10,777 nt of DNA from CAYLXU01 sp964388055 (lineage in GTDB: Bacteria > Patescibacteriota > Minisyncoccia > UBA6257 > JACRHW01): the NCBI GenBank assembly GCA_964388055.1, contig CAYLXU010000028.1:1-10777 (forward strand), given 5' to 3'. This document shows positions 1 through 6,332 of the stretch, one piece after another (the first letter of the stretch is position 1; the number at the start of each line of letters is the position of its first letter). The notes below the pieces were generated by a model. The model worked only from the letters and a program-made list of their open reading frames with translations, was not told the DNA's origin and ran no database searches. Both the position numbers and the translations under genes were made by a program.

Positions 1-1253
1 ATCTCCGCAAGGGTGGTAATACCCGCTCTTACTTTTTCTATCCCATCCTCAAAAATGAAACGGGTTCCCTGCCTCGCGGCAATCTCCCGCACCTCCTGCA
101 TGGAAGGGTGGCGCAAAATAAGATTTTGTATCTCCGGTGTTACACGAATAAATTCAAAAATAGCCGTTCTCCCCCGATATCCTGTAAACCCACACATCGC
201 ACACCCCTTGCCCTTATACAATGTAATTGATGCCGAAGGGAAAAACCGCACTGCATCTGGGGAAATTTTTTTAATATATGCGGAAGACACAACCTTGCTA
301 TATCTACAATCGAGACACACTTTTCTCACTAAACGTTGAGCACAAATAAGCTCCAAAACGGAGGAAAGGAGAAAAGGCTCCACCCCCATATCAAGGAGCC
401 TCGGAATACCTGTAGCAGCGTCATTCGCATGGAGCGTAGTAAGAAGCAAATGACCAGTTAATGCCGCATTTACACTTATCTCCGCAGTATCCCTATCACG
501 AACCTCTCCTACCAAAATAATGTCTGGATCTTGCCGCACAATAGACCGAAGCCCCTTTGCAAACGTAAGCCCGACATGTGGATTTACTTGCATCTGATTA
601 ACACCAAGAAGTTTGTACTCAACAGGATCTTCAATGGTGGTAATATTTACGTCAGGCTCATTGAGAACCTTCACGAGTGCATAAAGCGTAGTCGTCTTTC
701 CAGACCCAGTAGGACCCGTTACAAGAATCATACCAAATGGTTTCTTAGCGATCTCAAGAACGAGGCGTTGTCCCTCCAGAGGCAAACCAAGATCACTTAA
801 TGTAAAACCGCGAACATATTCTGAAAGGATACGAATCACAACCTTTTCCCCATACACGGTAGGAGCAACAGAAATACGCATATCGGTAATACCACACTCC
901 TCAGAGACATGACGAATAGCTCCGTCCTGCGGGGCAAGATGTTCATCAATACGTAAATGTGCCTGTACTTTTATTCGGTTTAAAATATTTTCGTAGTATT
1001 CCCTAGAAAGATGCCCAGCCTCCTGTAACACCCCGTCCACGCGAAAACGCACCACAATCTCCTCCTCTTGTGGTTCAAGATGAATATCTGAAGCGCGAAA
1101 AACTAAAGCATCATTAAAAATCTCTTCCAAAATTTCTGGCGCCACCTTTCTTTGACCTTCCACGATACGAGCAAATCGAGTCTCTAGAGGCTTTCTGTAC
1201 ACATTAAACACCGAATTAATATCCTCCGTAAGAGAAAAAGCCAAAAACCACAT
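1..1253 (-). CDS. pilB: PilB/GspE ATPase, catalytic part (frame-shifted from its N-terminal part; 3' end beyond window)
   Basis: This segment encodes the hexameric ATPase core that powers type IV pilus assembly or type II secretion at the inner face of the membrane. Translating the minus strand gives an open frame from 1253 to base 1 with no stop. In order it shows the family segment FRASDIHLEP, the Walker A loop GPTGSGKTTT (about 715-685), the Asp box TTIEDPVEY, the Walker B region IILVGEVRDRDTAE (about 510-480), the His box LLTTLHAND, and a zinc-type tetracysteine (CLDC, then CAMC). It reaches ITTLAE at the edge, so probably only about 10-20 C-terminal residues are missing. The N-terminal domain lies in another frame (1623-1216). 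The ATG at 1253 has GGAAGGAG just upstream and could serve as an internal start, but the family homology begins only at the shift, about 1241. PilB versus GspE cannot be decided from this sequence alone; the symbol is the likelier guess. Confidence 0.9.
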   Translation of the reverse strand, partial: MWFLAFSLTEDINSVFNVYRKPLETRFARIVEGQRKVAPEILEEIFNDALVFRASDIHLEPQEEEIVVRFRVDGVLQEAGHLSREYYENILNRIKVQAHLRIDEHLAPQDGAIRHVSEECGITDMRISVAPTVYGEKVVIRILSEYVRGFTLSDLGLPLEGQRLVLEIAKKPFGMILVTGPTGSGKTTTLYALVKVLNEPDVNITTIEDPVEYKLLGVNQMQVNPHVGLTFAKGLRSIVRQDPDIILVGEVRDRDTAEISVNAALTGHLLLTTLHANDAATGIPRLLDMGVEPFLLSSVLELICAQRLVRKVCLDCRYSKVVSSAYIKKISPDAVRFFPSASITLYKGKGCAMCGFTGYRGRTAIFEFIRVTPEIQNLILRHPSMQEVREIAARQGTRFIFEDGIEKVRAGITTLAE

Positions 1254-1623
1254 CACTCCTTCCAAACAATTCAAACAATGCCTCCATAATCCCTGGCTGC
1301 TTGGGCTCGTCGGTGGTTACCACAAACTCTTCTTTGGTGTCTTTGAATATCACCACACGAAACTTGCGTGCCAAAGATTCTGGAATTCTAAGTATCTGTT
1401 CTTTCGTGGGTACGTACGAATTTAGATCGGCATAACGAATCCCTGCCCACTCAGCAATTGCCTGCCCAAGCAAATCTTTAGTAATAAGACCCTGAATGAG
1501 AAGATATTCTGTTGCGGAGCTATGATGTTTTTTGGCAAAGTCCTCTGCCTTCGCCATGTCGGCTTCTGACACATAACTTCCGTCCACAAGGATGCTCCTT
1601 AGAGTCTGCGCATCAATATTCAT
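1216..1623 (-). CDS. pilB: PilB/GspE N-terminal domain (MshEN-like), prematurely stopped by frame change
   Basis: This is the N-terminal regulatory domain of the secretion/pilus ATPase. About 129 residues match the family: MNIDAQ start, a helical stretch with TEYLLIQGLITKDLLGQAIAEW, then VPTKEQILRIPESLARKFRVV and the FELFGRSDVVFGF segment. The frame then diverges and stops after six unrelated residues at 1216. Removing one base from the T5 run (plus-strand A5 at 1235-1239) joins it to FSLTEDINSVFN in the next frame, which is exactly the expected continuation. The gene start is ATG at 1623, which overlaps the end of the response regulator (stop 1613-1615) by 11 bases, suggesting coupled translation; no clear Shine-Dalgarno is seen. 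The break may be a true disruption, a homopolymer sequencing error, or (less likely) a programmed shift. Confidence 0.85.
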   Translation of the reverse strand: MNIDAQTLRSILVDGSYVSEADMAKAEDFAKKHHSSATEYLLIQGLITKDLLGQAIAEWAGIRYADLNSYVPTKEQILRIPESLARKFRVVIFKDTKEEFVVTTDEPKQPGIMEALFELFGRSDVVFGFFSYGGY

Positions 1624-2002
1624 GATGAATAAAAAATGCCTTAATATAGCCCACGACGTCCTCAATGGTCACGTTTGGCTTCACAAAGTATTCCAATACC
1701 CCAAACTCCGCGACCCTATCCTTATCCTCCTCTTGAGAAAGGTTAGTCACCACAACAACAGGAGCCTGAATCCCCTCAATCCGCATACCCCTCAATACTT
1801 CAAACCCATCCATATGAGGCAACACGAGATCCAATACTACAAAATCAACATGTCCTTCTCTTAAAATACTGAGTGCCTTCTCCCCGTCTTGGGCAATGAG
1901 GACCAAAAACCCCTCACTCTCAAGCTTAGATGACAACACACGAGCAATTGGCTTCTCGTCCTCGATGAGAAGAATGGTTTTTTGAAAATGCTTATTTTCC
2001 AT
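1613..2002 (-). CDS. Single-domain response regulator (CheY/PilG-like receiver)
   Basis: A 129-residue protein consisting of one receiver domain and no output domain. The acidic pair E14-D15 (LLIEDE), the phospho-acceptor D58 (VVLDLVLPHMDG), the switch residue T86 (VVVVTN) and K108 (YFVKPN) are all in place, so it should accept a phosphate from a histidine kinase and signal by protein contact. Its stop codon lies inside the start region of the PilB/GspE gene, so it probably acts on pilus or secretion motor activity, in the manner of PilG/PilH or CheY; that target is inferred from position only. The start at 2002 is preferred over an upstream extension because the extension would read back through the bL25 terminator and the promoter. 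An extended -10 box ends 7 bases before this ATG, so the mRNA may be nearly leaderless. No cognate kinase is in the window. Confidence 0.93.
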   Translation of the reverse strand: MENKHFQKTILLIEDEKPIARVLSSKLESEGFLVLIAQDGEKALSILREGHVDFVVLDLVLPHMDGFEVLRGMRIEGIQAPVVVVTNLSQEEDKDRVAEFGVLEYFVKPNVTIEDVVGYIKAFFIHHEY

Positions 2003-2009
2003 TGCCTCA

Positions 2010-2018
2010 ATTATAGCA
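2010..2018 (-). promoter_or_regulatory. Extended -10 promoter of the response regulator/pilB unit
   Basis: On the minus strand the sequence TGC-TATAAT ends 7 bases before the ATG at 2002. It is a perfect -10 hexamer with the TGn extension and no recognisable -35, which is normal for extended -10 promoters. Transcription would begin at about 2003-2002, giving a leaderless or almost leaderless message. It directly follows the bL25 terminator, so the unit is probably transcribed independently. Confidence 0.6.
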
Positions 2019-2019
2019 C

Positions 2020-2054
2020 AAAAACAAAACACGCCCTGTGTAAAGGGTGTGTTT
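2020..2054 (-). terminator. Rho-independent terminator after bL25
   Basis: Minus-strand arms of 10 bases (2054-2045 and 2036-2027) pair with one A-C mismatch around an 8-base loop, followed by TGTTTTTG. It begins about 20 bases after the bL25 stop codon and separates that gene from the response regulator. Confidence 0.75.
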
Positions 2055-2074
2055 GGCCAAATAATCAAAATTCC

Positions 2075-2758
2075 TTACTCCTCTGTTGCGCTTGCAGCCT
2101 CCTCTGCTCTCTCTGCCCTCTTCTCCTCAGTCTCTACCTTAACAGAATCAACCCCCATAGCACCCTCTTCTTCCATCTTTTTAATATCCTCCTCGCTCAA
2201 TGGCTGTGAGACCGATACAAGGACCATCTCTGGGTCAGAAATGAGAGTAACCTGTGGAGAAAGCACAACATCTTTTGCGTGAATCTTGCTTTCAAAATCA
2301 ATAAGCGATGCGAGTGAAATGGATATCTCGTGTGGAAGGTACTGTGGCAATGCCTCAACCTCAATTTCAGAAGCAACTTTAATAATCACTCCCCCGAGAT
2401 TCTTTTCCACAGGGGCCTCATCAACAAACTCAACGGGAACCATTGTCTGGATTACCTCATCCAACGCGACAGCAAGCATGTCCACATGCAACACGCCACG
2501 AGAAAGCGAATCTTCTAATACATCATGAATCAATACCTGTTTCCTCTCCTCTTTTCCCTCAAGGTTGGGAAATACCAACTCAACCAACGTGTTCTCCCCG
2601 GCCTCCCTGTATACCTTTAAAAATTCCTTCTCTGGAAGTGAAAGATTGGTAGCCTCTACCCCCTTTCCATATATCACTGCAGGCACAAACCCCTCACGTC
2701 GCAAAGATGCGACAGATTTTCCAACCACATCTCTTTTTGATGCAAATAAAGTCAACAT
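2075..2758 (-). CDS. rplY: 50S ribosomal protein bL25 (long, CTC-type)
   Basis: This 227-residue protein binds 5S rRNA in the large ribosomal subunit. Residues 1-95 form the L25 5S-binding domain (VGKSVASLRREGFVPAVIYG, then KQVLIHDVL and GVLHVDML). Residues about 100-185 match the second beta-rich domain found in the long TL5/CTC form (VPVEFVDEAP, GGVIIKVASEIEVEALP, HEISISLASL). The last 40 residues are a charged, mostly acidic tail without clear fold. Its length agrees with long-form family members rather than the short E. coli form. It has its own promoter overlapping the aldolase stop codon and a terminator after it, so it looks like a single-gene unit. The ATG at 2758 begins the conserved N-terminus; no Shine-Dalgarno precedes it, and its 120-base leader is made of AT-rich repeats. 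Confidence 0.96.
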   Translation of the reverse strand: MLTLFASKRDVVGKSVASLRREGFVPAVIYGKGVEATNLSLPEKEFLKVYREAGENTLVELVFPNLEGKEERKQVLIHDVLEDSLSRGVLHVDMLAVALDEVIQTMVPVEFVDEAPVEKNLGGVIIKVASEIEVEALPQYLPHEISISLASLIDFESKIHAKDVVLSPQVTLISDPEMVLVSVSQPLSEEDIKKMEEEGAMGVDSVKVETEEKRAERAEEAASATEE

Positions 2759-2767
2759 AAAACGTAA

Positions 2768-2838
2768 GTCAAAAATTAAAAATCAAAAGTCAAAATTAAA
2801 AATCAAAATTCAAAAGTAGTTTATTTTTTACTTTTGAC
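2768..2838. repeat. AT-rich iterated repeat with hairpin in the bL25 leader
   Basis: On the plus strand two near-identical units of about 20 bases built on TCAAAATTAAAAATCAAAA lie in tandem (2768-2808). They are followed by a perfect 9-base inverted repeat, TCAAAAGTA (2810-2818) and TACTTTTGA (2829-2837), with a 10-base loop. Further related words (CAAAATTCAAA in reverse) continue to about 2875. The whole element would be transcribed in the 5' leader of bL25. Confidence 0.75.
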
Positions 2839-2879
2839 CTGTATTTTTGCCTTTTGCCCTTTGAATTTTGAGTTTATAT

Positions 2880-2907
2880 ATTATACCAGTTTATTAAATA
2901 ATTTCAA
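2880..2907 (-). promoter_or_regulatory. Sigma-70-type promoter of bL25
   Basis: On the minus strand TTGAAA (2907-2902), a 16-base spacer ending in TGG, and TATAAT (2885-2880) form a strong promoter with an extended -10. The -10 box overlaps the TAA stop codon of the aldolase gene, and the -35 lies within its last codons. The predicted leader to the ATG at 2758 is about 115 bases. Confidence 0.7.
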
Positions 2908-3759
2908 CCTCTTTAGAGTTACCCTCCTCACCTCATCATAGGCGCTCCTCAAGAGCTTGTATGGTGCAACCTCCTTTACTTTTGACCCTAGATCTTCCTC
3001 AACACCCCTCCTCCATGCCACCCGCAACTCAGTATTGATGTGAACGATGGAAATTCCTGCATCTATCGCGGAAACAAACTCCTCATCACGGGTTCCTGAA
3101 CCGCCGTGGAGAACAAGCGGAACTGTAGCAACCTCTCGTATAGCACCAATTCTTTCTGTATCAAGGTGCGGCTCTGAAACCCCTTCAAGCATTCCGTGCA
3201 AATTTCCAACCGCGGGAGCAAAAAGATCTACTCCTGTCTCTTTTATAAATTCTGCCGCCTCCTCCGGAGTAGTCAGGCACACTCCTGCCCGGTCTGGAAT
3301 CTCTGTAAAAACCTGTGAGGATGTACCAATATAACCCAATTCACCCTCGACAAGAATCTCTGGATTTACTGAGCGCACATAAACAACCGCCTCTTTTGTT
3401 TTTGCCACATTTTCTTCAAAAGAAAGTCTCGCACCATCAAAAATCACTGCATCATATCCTGCAGAAACCGCCTCTTTCACTTTATCCAATGAATAGGTAT
3501 GATCGGCATTTGAAAAAATGGGGTAATTGTGCTCTTCTCTTAAGCTTTTTACAAGCGCCACCACCTGTCGCACCCCAATCCAGTCCCGCTCCCCCTCTGA
3601 AGTACCGATTATAACGGGAACGTGTTCCCCTTTACTTCTCGACACTTCTTGCGCGGCATCAAAAACTGCCCTTAAAGCAACGAGATCGGAGATATTAAAA
3701 TGTCCAATCGCAACACGGTTCTCTTCTGCCTCTTCAATATATTGACGGAGAAATTTCAT
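2881..3759 (-). CDS. fba: Class II fructose-bisphosphate aldolase
   Basis: A 292-residue zinc enzyme that interconverts fructose-1,6-bisphosphate with dihydroxyacetone phosphate and glyceraldehyde-3-phosphate in the cytoplasm. Signature residues are visible: the Asp-His pair D86-H87 (SNADHTYS), the glutamate segment VEGELGYIGT (E138/E140), H188 in AVGNLHGM, H218 in LVLHGGSG, and the phosphate-binding HINTEL at 240-245. Length is usual for the family; a tagatose-bisphosphate or related aldolase specificity cannot be excluded. The ATG at 3759 (MKFLRQYIEEA) is preferred over a TTG eleven codons earlier because the extension lies in a repeat and is not conserved-looking. It stands 80 bases after the unrecognised 417-residue gene. 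The spacer holds a 12-base inverted repeat and a possible promoter. Confidence 0.95.
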   Translation of the reverse strand: MKFLRQYIEEAEENRVAIGHFNISDLVALRAVFDAAQEVSRSKGEHVPVIIGTSEGERDWIGVRQVVALVKSLREEHNYPIFSNADHTYSLDKVKEAVSAGYDAVIFDGARLSFEENVAKTKEAVVYVRSVNPEILVEGELGYIGTSSQVFTEIPDRAGVCLTTPEEAAEFIKETGVDLFAPAVGNLHGMLEGVSEPHLDTERIGAIREVATVPLVLHGGSGTRDEEFVSAIDAGISIVHINTELRVAWRRGVEEDLGSKVKEVAPYKLLRSAYDEVRRVTLKRLKLFNKLV

Positions 3760-3763
3760 AATA

Positions 3764-3792
3764 ATTCTAAGTTGTTCAGTTAACGAGTTCAA
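3764..3792 (-). promoter_or_regulatory. Possible aldolase promoter
   Basis: On the minus strand TTGAAC (3792-3787) and TAGAAT (3769-3764) are spaced by 17 bases. The -10 ends only 4 bases before the ATG at 3759, so the start point would fall at or just inside the start codon, which makes the call uncertain. The -35 overlaps one arm of the inverted repeat at 3780-3824. Confidence 0.35.
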
Positions 3793-3824
3793 AAAACCAA
3801 CCCATTAACTCGTGAACTCGTTAA
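3780..3824. repeat. 12-base inverted repeat upstream of the aldolase gene
   Basis: TTAACGAGTTCA (3780-3791) and TGAACTCGTTAA (3813-3824) are perfect reverse complements separated by 21 bases. A third, partial copy (TTAACTCG, about 3805-3812) lies in the loop and offers a competing short stem. No T-run follows on either strand, so it is not a standard terminator. Confidence 0.8.
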
Positions 3825-3839
3825 TCTATAATAATGATC

Positions 3840-5093
3840 CTATATCTCAAAATATCCCTGAAGAAGATAGTCCTTTGAAAACTTTTCTAATTCATCACGA
3901 CTGAAATACTCAGTAAAAATCTTGTTCCAGAGTGCTTCTTGATGATGATAAAGGTACTTAATCATCTCCTTTTCCTGCACAAGCGACATTACGGTATCTA
4001 CCAAATCAAAGCTCACTAAGACATTATTTCCAACCTCATCTTTAAAAAAGTCCCCTACCCAATCAAGATTGTGCCAAAAATGAAGATCGTGATTAAATCC
4101 ACTAAATATCTTGCCTATCTTTGTGAGATCCTCTTCCGCCTTCTGCCAATGAAGCGCCTCCGGATTAATCCGAGGAACAAAAAGTCTCCAATCATTTTCA
4201 TCATCTTTTGCCAAATAACGCTGCACTACAAGCCACACCGACTTATTCCCCTCCTCTATCCTTCTGTTTTCAACATCGCCACGCAAAAGAGAAATAAGAT
4301 TTGCGGCGAACGTCGTAGGCGTCTCCGCACACCGTTTCACCATATCAGCATAAAAGGGAACTTCGTGTAAATAATGCATAATAAGGCTAAGCATCCTCAG
4401 AATTTCTCCAGAGATATTAAGCGCAATGGGAAGCACAAATACCACACCGAGCTCTTTAAGGTGACTAATGTTGTGCCACTTCTTTTTTACAAATTCTTCA
4501 GCAGATGCCTTCCACCTTTCATCAAGTGCCCTGACAATGACATCTCGCTCCTCAAAATCATAGGGTGTAAGATGTTCATATTGTTTGAAAAACACATTGT
4601 TAAGCCACTCGTTCCCTTCAAGGAAACGTAATGCGGAAAAAATCTCAAACACATCCTCTTTTGCAAGCATCTCCTCCACAGAACCATACTTAAGATATTC
4701 TAAAATCTTCTTTGGGGGCTCCCGCAATAACAATTCCTTAGCCCTCTCTGTCTTAAGAAAAAAACCCCTTTGTGGTCCTACAAGCTTACTCGCAAGATTA
4801 AGTACCCGTTCACAATCCTCCTTACAATCACTCATCGGATTCCCTAAAACTTCAAATAATTTATGATCGTCCGCCTCTATTTTTGAAATAAGCGCATCAT
4901 ACACAGCTTTCGCACTATCCTCACGGGCAACGCCTAGACGCAACAAACGCTCACGAATCTGAGTCTCGTTTTCCACAATGATATACTCCATAACACCTTT
5001 GTTTCCCGTAACCTCCGAAAGGCGTCGATCTACTTTAGAAATATAGTCTTTATCTGTCCGAAGTATTTTTGCCAATTTTTCTTGTGGAGACAT
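3840..5093 (-). CDS. Unrecognised conserved-looking 417-residue protein
   Basis: I do not recognise this family. The product is soluble and mostly helical by appearance, with no signal peptide, no convincing membrane segment (the stretch VVFVLPIALNI at 217-227 is short) and no nucleotide-binding loop. Notable patches are a Cys pair (SDCKEDC, 89-94), an aromatic and His-rich segment NHDLHFWHNLDWVGDFF at 334-350, SFDLVDTVMSLVQE at 361-374, and YLYHHQEALWNKIF at 380-393. The ATG at 5093 (MSPQEKLAKIL) is chosen because the 21-codon extension upstream is AT-rich spacer sequence. It sits 79 bases after the sugar kinase gene and 80 before aldolase, so it may be cotranscribed with them; a role in sugar-phosphate metabolism is only an inference from that position. 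Codon use and an uninterrupted frame of 1.25 kb support a real gene. Confidence 0.85.
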   Translation of the reverse strand: MSPQEKLAKILRTDKDYISKVDRRLSEVTGNKGVMEYIIVENETQIRERLLRLGVAREDSAKAVYDALISKIEADDHKLFEVLGNPMSDCKEDCERVLNLASKLVGPQRGFFLKTERAKELLLREPPKKILEYLKYGSVEEMLAKEDVFEIFSALRFLEGNEWLNNVFFKQYEHLTPYDFEERDVIVRALDERWKASAEEFVKKKWHNISHLKELGVVFVLPIALNISGEILRMLSLIMHYLHEVPFYADMVKRCAETPTTFAANLISLLRGDVENRRIEEGNKSVWLVVQRYLAKDDENDWRLFVPRINPEALHWQKAEEDLTKIGKIFSGFNHDLHFWHNLDWVGDFFKDEVGNNVLVSFDLVDTVMSLVQEKEMIKYLYHHQEALWNKIFTEYFSRDELEKFSKDYLLQGYFEI

Positions 5094-5172
5094 AATAAAA
5101 ATTTCTAATTTACAATTTTGAATTTTTAATAAGTTTAAAACTAATTCGAAATGCAAAGATTGAAATTAAAAA
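5094..5172. repeat. AT-rich word repeat between the kinase and the unrecognised gene
   Basis: The 79-base spacer is made of words such as AATTTCTAATTT, CAATTTTGAATTTTTAAT and, in opposite orientation, ATTGAAATTAAAAA. The two halves can pair imperfectly. It resembles the spacers at 6154-6262 and 8051-8094. No terminator with a clean stem and T-run is visible, so read-through from the kinase gene is plausible. Confidence 0.55.
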
Positions 5173-6153
5173 CTATTCAACTGAAATATCCAAGTTTTTC
5201 CATCGAGGATCACTATCGAACTGTTCTTTGGTGAGGATACCTTGTGTGGCACCAACATGCTCGACAACAGAAGTGGCATTAGCCGAAGCTATTCGCACGG
5301 CATATGACACATCTCCCTCCCGCATAAGTCCGGCAACAAAACCAGACCCAAATGCATCCCCCGCACCCGTGCGATCAACAACATTCTTCTCTCTAAAAAT
5401 GCCAACCCTGAACACCTGTTTTCCGTCTGAAATAGTAACTCCTTTAGGTCCATTTGTAACCGCAACTATGCCATCCATGCGCCTATCAAGCTCTTTGAAC
5501 ACAGTGGCCTCATCTTCAAAGGAAATACCAAGAAGTTCTGCGGCCTCTCCTTCATTTAAAGAAAGAAATCGTATGTGCGGCATGGCGTTCAAAATAGCTT
5601 GAGGATCCTTTTTAATGTGGTGTCCGGAAGGATTAAACGCAACCTGAATACCATACTCCTTTGCAAAAGAAATAAGACTCGGCAACATCACATAAGACTC
5701 TCCCGCAAGAGAAATGTACCACCATTTCGCCCGCAATGCATCAAAATTTAAATCTTCAATCGAAAGCATGTCAGAAGAACCATGATATCCAAGAATAGTC
5801 CTCTCGCCACGAGAAAGAAGTATAGTTGAAAGTGCGGTTCCCCTCTCCCGCGTCTTGAAGAGATTATTTATGTCTACCCCCTCCCTTAAAAGATCATCTA
5901 GCACCGCCCTACCAAAAAAATCATCTCCTATTTTTGCAACACACGTAGCTTCAAACCCCTGTCGTGCAAAGGTAATACTTGCATTTGCCGCATTTCCACC
6001 AATGGTCGCATATACACTGTCCACTTCAAGCTTCTCACCAAAAGGAAATACAAGCGCCTTTTTAAGCGGGGTCTGCGGCCAATCAATCAGAGGATATTCT
6101 GCCTCAAGAAAATGATCCCGCGTGGTGGACCCAATACACACAACGTCAAACAT
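5173..6153 (-). CDS. PfkB-family carbohydrate (or nucleoside) kinase
   Basis: A 326-residue ATP-dependent kinase of the ribokinase/PfkB fold, acting in the cytoplasm. The N-terminal family motif is seen as IGGNAANASITFARQGF (51-67) with CVAKIGDDFFG following, and the C-terminal motif as DRTGAGDAFGSGF (260-272), where GAGD forms the anion hole and D266 is the catalytic base. The segment SLNEGEAAELLG (198-209) is also typical. Substrate cannot be read from the motifs: ribokinase, phosphofructokinase, fructokinase and nucleoside kinase activities all occur in this family. The neighbourhood (aldolase, pentose phosphate enzymes) favours a sugar or sugar phosphate. The message begins from a likely promoter at 6274-6279 behind the protease terminator. 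Its 114-base leader is almost entirely AT-rich repeat, and no Shine-Dalgarno is present before the ATG at 6153. Confidence 0.93.
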   Translation of the reverse strand: MFDVVCIGSTTRDHFLEAEYPLIDWPQTPLKKALVFPFGEKLEVDSVYATIGGNAANASITFARQGFEATCVAKIGDDFFGRAVLDDLLREGVDINNLFKTRERGTALSTILLSRGERTILGYHGSSDMLSIEDLNFDALRAKWWYISLAGESYVMLPSLISFAKEYGIQVAFNPSGHHIKKDPQAILNAMPHIRFLSLNEGEAAELLGISFEDEATVFKELDRRMDGIVAVTNGPKGVTISDGKQVFRVGIFREKNVVDRTGAGDAFGSGFVAGLMREGDVSYAVRIASANATSVVEHVGATQGILTKEQFDSDPRWKNLDISVE

Positions 6154-6262
6154 AAAAATTAATTTCTAATTTTTAATTTTAAATAAATTTATAATTTTTT
6201 AATTTTTAAATTTGAAAACTAGAAATTGATTAAAAATTCTAAATTGAAAATTGGAAATTTTT
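6154..6262. repeat. Long AT-rich imperfect inverted repeat in the kinase leader
   Basis: The plus strand carries AATTTCTAATTTTTAATTTT on the left and words such as GAAAACTAGAAATTGATT and AAATTGAAAATTGGAAATTT on the right. The right half read in reverse uses the same vocabulary as the left, so the leader RNA can fold into a long, imperfect, A-U-rich stem. GC content here is far below that of the neighbouring genes. Confidence 0.65.
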
Positions 6263-6273
6263 GTTACCATTCT

Positions 6274-6279
6274 ATTATA
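6274..6279 (-). promoter_or_regulatory. Probable -10 box of the sugar kinase unit
   Basis: A perfect TATAAT on the minus strand, placed just after the protease terminator and 120 bases before the kinase ATG. The region at the -35 spacing is only T-rich (TTTTCT-like), so the promoter call rests on the -10 and on position. Confidence 0.5.
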
Positions 6280-6298
6280 CGTAAAATTCACCAATAAG

Positions 6299-6326
6299 AA
6301 AAATCCCCTTAATAGAGGAGATTTTT
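6299..6326 (-). terminator. Rho-independent terminator after the M50 protease
   Basis: On the minus strand AAAAATCTCC (6326-6317) pairs with GGGGATTTTT (6308-6299) through ten pairs including one T-G wobble, with an 8-base loop and a T-rich tail (the stem's own T5, then CTTATT). It starts 6 bases after the protease stop codon. The A-rich 5' flank and T-rich 3' flank would also allow some function on the plus strand. Confidence 0.8.
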
Positions 6327-6332
6327 AAAAAG

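Noticed and set aside
1..1253. Recoded stop codons (TGA as glycine, as in some CPR lineages) as the explanation for the pilB break.
   Set aside because: The break ends in TAA and the homologous continuation lies in another frame; TGA serves as a normal stop for two genes here.
3760..3792. TTG start adding 11 residues to the aldolase.
   Set aside because: The extension is encoded in the inverted-repeat spacer, and the family N-terminus begins at MKFLRQ (3759).
5228..5602. Plus-strand open frame of 124 codons, and other plus-strand frames (for example 6484-6903 and 7362-7778).
   Set aside because: Each lies opposite a well-supported minus-strand gene and shows no recognisable motif; they are antisense shadows.
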